Source: Morococcus cerebrosus
GTDB lineage: Bacteria; Pseudomonadota; Gammaproteobacteria; Burkholderiales; Neisseriaceae
Direction: 5' to 3'
NCBI RefSeq assembly: GCF_022749515.1
Contig: NZ_CP094242.1
Span: 1,674,001-1,738,000 of the forward strand
DNA: 64,000 nucleotides
Positions 60,611 to 64,000 of this stretch are shown one piece after another. The stretch's first letter is position 1; each line of letters starts with the position of its first letter. The notes under the pieces were generated by a model, which saw only the letters and a program-made list of their open reading frames with translations, was not told the DNA's origin and did not search any database. Made by a program: the position numbers and the translations under genes.

Positions 60611-60687
60611 TGGTAGGCACGATTGGATTCGAACCAACGACCCCCACCATGTCAAGGTGGTGCTCTAACCAACTGAGCTACGTGCCT
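60611..60687 (-). tRNA. tRNA-Val (anticodon GAC)
   Basis: 77 bases with encoded CCA; the reverse complement begins AGGCACGTAGCTCAGTTGGT and the loop TTGACAT gives GAC. It lies directly upstream of thrS. Confidence 0.97.
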
Positions 60688-60703
60688 GTTTAATAAGGTT
60701 GGG

Positions 60704-60733
60704 ATTATAGACGATACTTTAACGCGATGGCAA
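60704..60733 (-). promoter_or_regulatory. tRNA-Val promoter
   Basis: Read leftward, -35 TTGCCA (60733-60728), 18-base spacer, -10 TATAAT (60709-60704), about 16 bases before the tRNA 5' end. It could also serve thrS by read-through. Confidence 0.7.
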
Positions 60734-60933
60734 GCATGAAAATGAGGTTTCAGACGACATTGTCGGAACATTGTGATTTTTTTGAAACATTTTCAACAGT
60801 GAACATCTCGATACGAATAAGGTCGTCTGAAATATTCAAACACCGCTATTGCGATGAAAATCCTTTATAATCGCGTTTTTACCTCAATCGTTTGACTGCA
60901 CGGCGGCTTCGCACGCCGTTTTCTACATTATAG

Positions 60934-62058
<1,125 letters not shown>

Positions 62059-62076
62059 GATTGAACTATGCTTATT

Positions 62077-62132
62077 GAGGTCGTCTGAAAACGTTTAACT
62101 TGATTATTCCCTTTGTTTTTCAGATGACCTTT
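62077..62132 (+). terminator. Imperfect DUS pair after tgt
   Basis: AGGTCGTCTGAAAACG and TTTTTCAGATGACCT: the right arm has one changed base (ATGACC for ACGACC) and would no longer be a full DUS. Confidence 0.55.
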
Positions 62133-62168
62133 CACACAAAAAATCATTCAATATTAAAGAAACAAACC

Positions 62169-63179
62169 ATGCCCCGTTTCCTGCCAGAGCCTCCCCTCCC
62201 CTATACCGAACAAAACCGTACCGCCGTCCTACTGCTTAACCTCGGCACACCGGATGCTCCGACCGCACAAGCCGTCAAACCCTACCTGCTCGACTTTTTA
62301 TCCGACCAACGCGTGGTGGAACTGCCGAAGCTATTGTGGCAACCGATCTTGCGCGGCCTGATACTGACGCTGCGCCCGAAAAAAAGCGCGCACGCCTATG
62401 AAAAAATCTGGTTTAAAGACGGCTCACCCTTATTGGTTTATACCGCACGCCAAGCCGAAACCTTGGGCAAACTACTGCCGGATATAACCGTCCGCTACGC
62501 CATGACTTACGGCAACCCGGGCGTTGCTGACGTCTTGGCGGAATTGAAATCGCAAGGCATCGGTAATCTTTTGGTAGTCCCACTCTACCCGCAATATGCG
62601 GCATCGAGCACAGGTGCGGCTTTGGATAAAGTATTCTTGCAATTACTGCGCCAGCGCAACCAACTCAGCATACGCACGGTGTCCCGTTTCTACGAGGATG
62701 CAGGCTATATCGAAGCCATGAAAAAACATATTCAGGCATATTGGACGGAACACGGACGCGGCGAAAAACTGATGCTGAGTTTTCACGGCATACCGCAGAA
62801 ACAGTACGACGAGGGCGACCCTTATCCCGACGAATGCCGCCATACGGCCAAACTGCTTGCCGAAGCCTTGGGACTGACTGAGCAGGAATATATCGTCTCC
62901 TTCCAAAGCCAGTTCGGCAAGGCGAAATGGGTTAAACCGAGTACGCAGGTTCTGTTTGACGAACTGCCGAAACAAGGCATAACGAAATTGGACGTTTTCT
63001 GTCCGGGCTTCATGGCAGACTGCTTGGAAACGATGGAAGAAATCGCTTTGATAGGGCGCGAACAATTTCATGCCGCCGGCGGTAAAGAATACCGCTATAT
63101 CCCCTGCCTGAACGACAGCGCAGAATGGATAGGCGCACTGGCAGATTTGGTGCGGCGCAATTTGTGCGGATGGGTTTGA
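62169..63179 (+). CDS. hemH: Ferrochelatase
   Basis: 336 residues from the ATG at 62169 (MPRFLPEPPLPYTEQNRTAV); the upstream in-frame ATG at 62100 lies in the DUS hairpin. Features: LLNLGTPDAP, TYGNPGVADVL, PLYPQYAASSTGA, LSFHGIPQKQYDEGDPYPDE with the catalytic His, and FCPGFMADCLETMEEI. It inserts ferrous iron into protoporphyrin IX, at the inner face of the inner membrane. A DUS hairpin follows. Confidence 0.96.
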   Translation: MPRFLPEPPLPYTEQNRTAVLLLNLGTPDAPTAQAVKPYLLDFLSDQRVVELPKLLWQPILRGLILTLRPKKSAHAYEKIWFKDGSPLLVYTARQAETLGKLLPDITVRYAMTYGNPGVADVLAELKSQGIGNLLVVPLYPQYAASSTGAALDKVFLQLLRQRNQLSIRTVSRFYEDAGYIEAMKKHIQAYWTEHGRGEKLMLSFHGIPQKQYDEGDPYPDECRHTAKLLAEALGLTEQEYIVSFQSQFGKAKWVKPSTQVLFDELPKQGITKLDVFCPGFMADCLETMEEIALIGREQFHAAGGKEYRYIPCLNDSAEWIGALADLVRRNLCGWV

Positions 63180-63210
63180 AGCATCCCCGTTGTTTCTTTG
63201 ACTTAAATCT

Positions 63211-63258
63211 AAGGTCGTCTGAAAAGCTTCGGCAGGATAGGTTTTCAGACGACCTTTA
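63211..63258 (+). terminator. DUS inverted-pair terminator after hemH
   Basis: AAGGTCGTCTGAAAAG and TTTTCAGACGACCTT with a 19-base loop. Confidence 0.7.
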
Positions 63259-63318
63259 TTGTATGATTGCCCTATTCCTTTAAAACAAAAACATCCCGAC
63301 CATCTGCAAGGACAAACC

Positions 63319-63717
63319 ATGAAAACCATCCACATCCTGACACTTGCCGCACTCTCCTGCTTTTCCGCCCCAACCTTCGCCGCCGATGCCGCACAGATGG
63401 CGCAAGGGCAGAAAATTTACGAAACCAACTGCGCCGCCTGCCACGGTAAAAAAGGCGAAGGCAGAGGAGCAATGTTCCCGCCCCTGTTCCGTTCCGACTA
63501 CATCATGAAAAAACCGCAGGTACTGTTGAACAGCATGCTCAAAGGCATCAACGGCCCGATCAAGGTTAACGGCAAACCCTACAACGGCTTCATGCCTGCA
63601 ACAGCCATCAACGAAGCGGACGTAGCAGCAGTTTCGACCTACATTATGAATGCATTTGATAACGGCGGCGGCACCATCACCGAAAAAGATGTGAAAGCGG
63701 CAAAAGGCAAAAAATAA
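63319..63717 (+). CDS. Small periplasmic c-type cytochrome
   Basis: 132 residues from the ATG at 63319. Signal peptide (MKTIHILTLAALSCFSAPTFA) and a single haem motif CAACH near residue 38, with the probable axial Met in NGFMPATAINEADVAAVSTY. Class I cytochrome c type. Electron partner unknown. The downstream tail is Lys-rich. Neighbouring hemH makes haem but no operon is apparent, with a DUS hairpin between. Confidence 0.9.
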   Translation: MKTIHILTLAALSCFSAPTFAADAAQMAQGQKIYETNCAACHGKKGEGRGAMFPPLFRSDYIMKKPQVLLNSMLKGINGPIKVNGKPYNGFMPATAINEADVAAVSTYIMNAFDNGGGTITEKDVKAAKGKK

Positions 63718-63732
63718 CCGCTTCCGCACCCA

Positions 63733-63768
63733 AGAGGTCGTCTGAAACCATGCTTTCAGACGACCTCT
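63733..63768 (+). terminator. DUS inverted-pair terminator after the cytochrome gene
   Basis: AGAGGTCGTCTGAAA and TTTCAGACGACCTCT around a 6-base loop. Confidence 0.78.
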
Positions 63769-63849
63769 GTTATAATCGCTCCGCTTTGCAACAAATGACT
63801 TCCCGATTCTGCCGCCCGAAGGACGGTGCTCCGACCATTAAGGATTTTG

Positions 63850-64000
63850 ATGAATATGTTTACCCAAGCAGCCCAAGAATTGACCTCCGTCCGCGACATC
63901 CTGCGTTTCGCCGTCAGCCGTTTCAACGATGCCGGTTTGTTTTTCGGGCATGGCTCGGACAACGCGCACGACGAAGCCGCCTACCTCATCCTGCATACCC
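63850..64000 (+). CDS. prmB: Ribosomal protein L3 glutamine methyltransferase PrmB, N-terminal part
   Basis: The first 50 codons are in the window; the gene runs off the right edge. [20 protein letters not shown], then [20 protein letters not shown], matches the PrmB N-terminal helical domain. PrmB methylates a Gln of L3 during 50S assembly. ATG at 63850 follows AAGGATTTTG. The catalytic NPPY motif is not in view. Confidence 0.9.
   Translation, partial: MNMFTQAAQELTSVRDILRFAVSRFNDAGLFFGHGSDNAHDEAAYLILHT

Overview
The window is a chromosomal piece of a commensal Neisseria. Three things show this. The DNA uptake sequence (DUS) is present in dozens of copies, mostly as AGGTCGTCTGAA, which I recall as the dialect of the N. 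mucosa / N. sicca group. Five Correia elements (CREE) are present. The gene content is Neisserial: comE next to an rRNA operon, monomeric isocitrate dehydrogenase, and a restriction system between pheS and pheT. Most DUS sit in inverted pairs just after genes, where they double as terminator stems.

Layout. 1-15.1 kb is housekeeping: guaA (5' end only), smpB, radA, ctpA, an envC-like gene, creA, an algH/yqgE-like gene, ruvX, an outer-membrane candidate, a yidB-like gene, a Nudix gene, folB, plsY and a patatin-like lipoprotein. 15.2-18.1 kb holds queH and an IS1106-like element broken by a second IS5-family element. 18.3-24.4 kb is comE and a complete rRNA operon on the minus strand (16S, tRNA-Ile, tRNA-Ala, 23S, 5S). 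24.7-34.6 kb has thrB, era, rnc, an Imm33-like gene, ribH, nusB, a candidate sibling-type small RNA, lrp divergent from dadA, and a DUF3482/DUF2868 GTPase-membrane pair. 34.9-43.7 kb has icd, a lipoprotein, and purF plus an aminopropyltransferase-like gene, the latter two flanked by two inverted IS1655-like (IS30) copies. 44.2-46 kb is an IS3 relic containing an IS481-type relic. 46-64 kb has cysI, an MliC-like lipoprotein, a Zur-box-controlled rpmE2-rpmJ pair, a MORN-type protein, a MerR-like gene with ihfA, pheT, a Vsr/C5-methyltransferase/endonuclease cassette, pheS, rplT-rpmI-infC-thrS with tRNA-Val, tgt, hemH, a cytochrome c and the start of prmB.

How the parts connect. infC-rpmI-rplT, pheS-pheT and ihfA form the usual translation/IHF cluster, with infC using an AUC start. 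queH and tgt both serve queuosine modification of tRNA. rnc and ihfA encode the two proteins known to act on Correia elements, and one such element lies upstream of rnc. ComE, the DUS and the mosaic pheST region all reflect natural transformation.

The most notable pattern is that mobile DNA repeatedly sits in DUS terminator hairpins. Two IS1655 copies occupy the same DUS position with a 7-bp duplication. An IS3 element and a Correia element lie inside hairpin loops, and a lone IS1655 end remains beside a DUS. The second notable pattern is a set of DUS of other Neisseriaceae dialects around the restriction cassette in pheST. No CRISPR array or prophage was seen.
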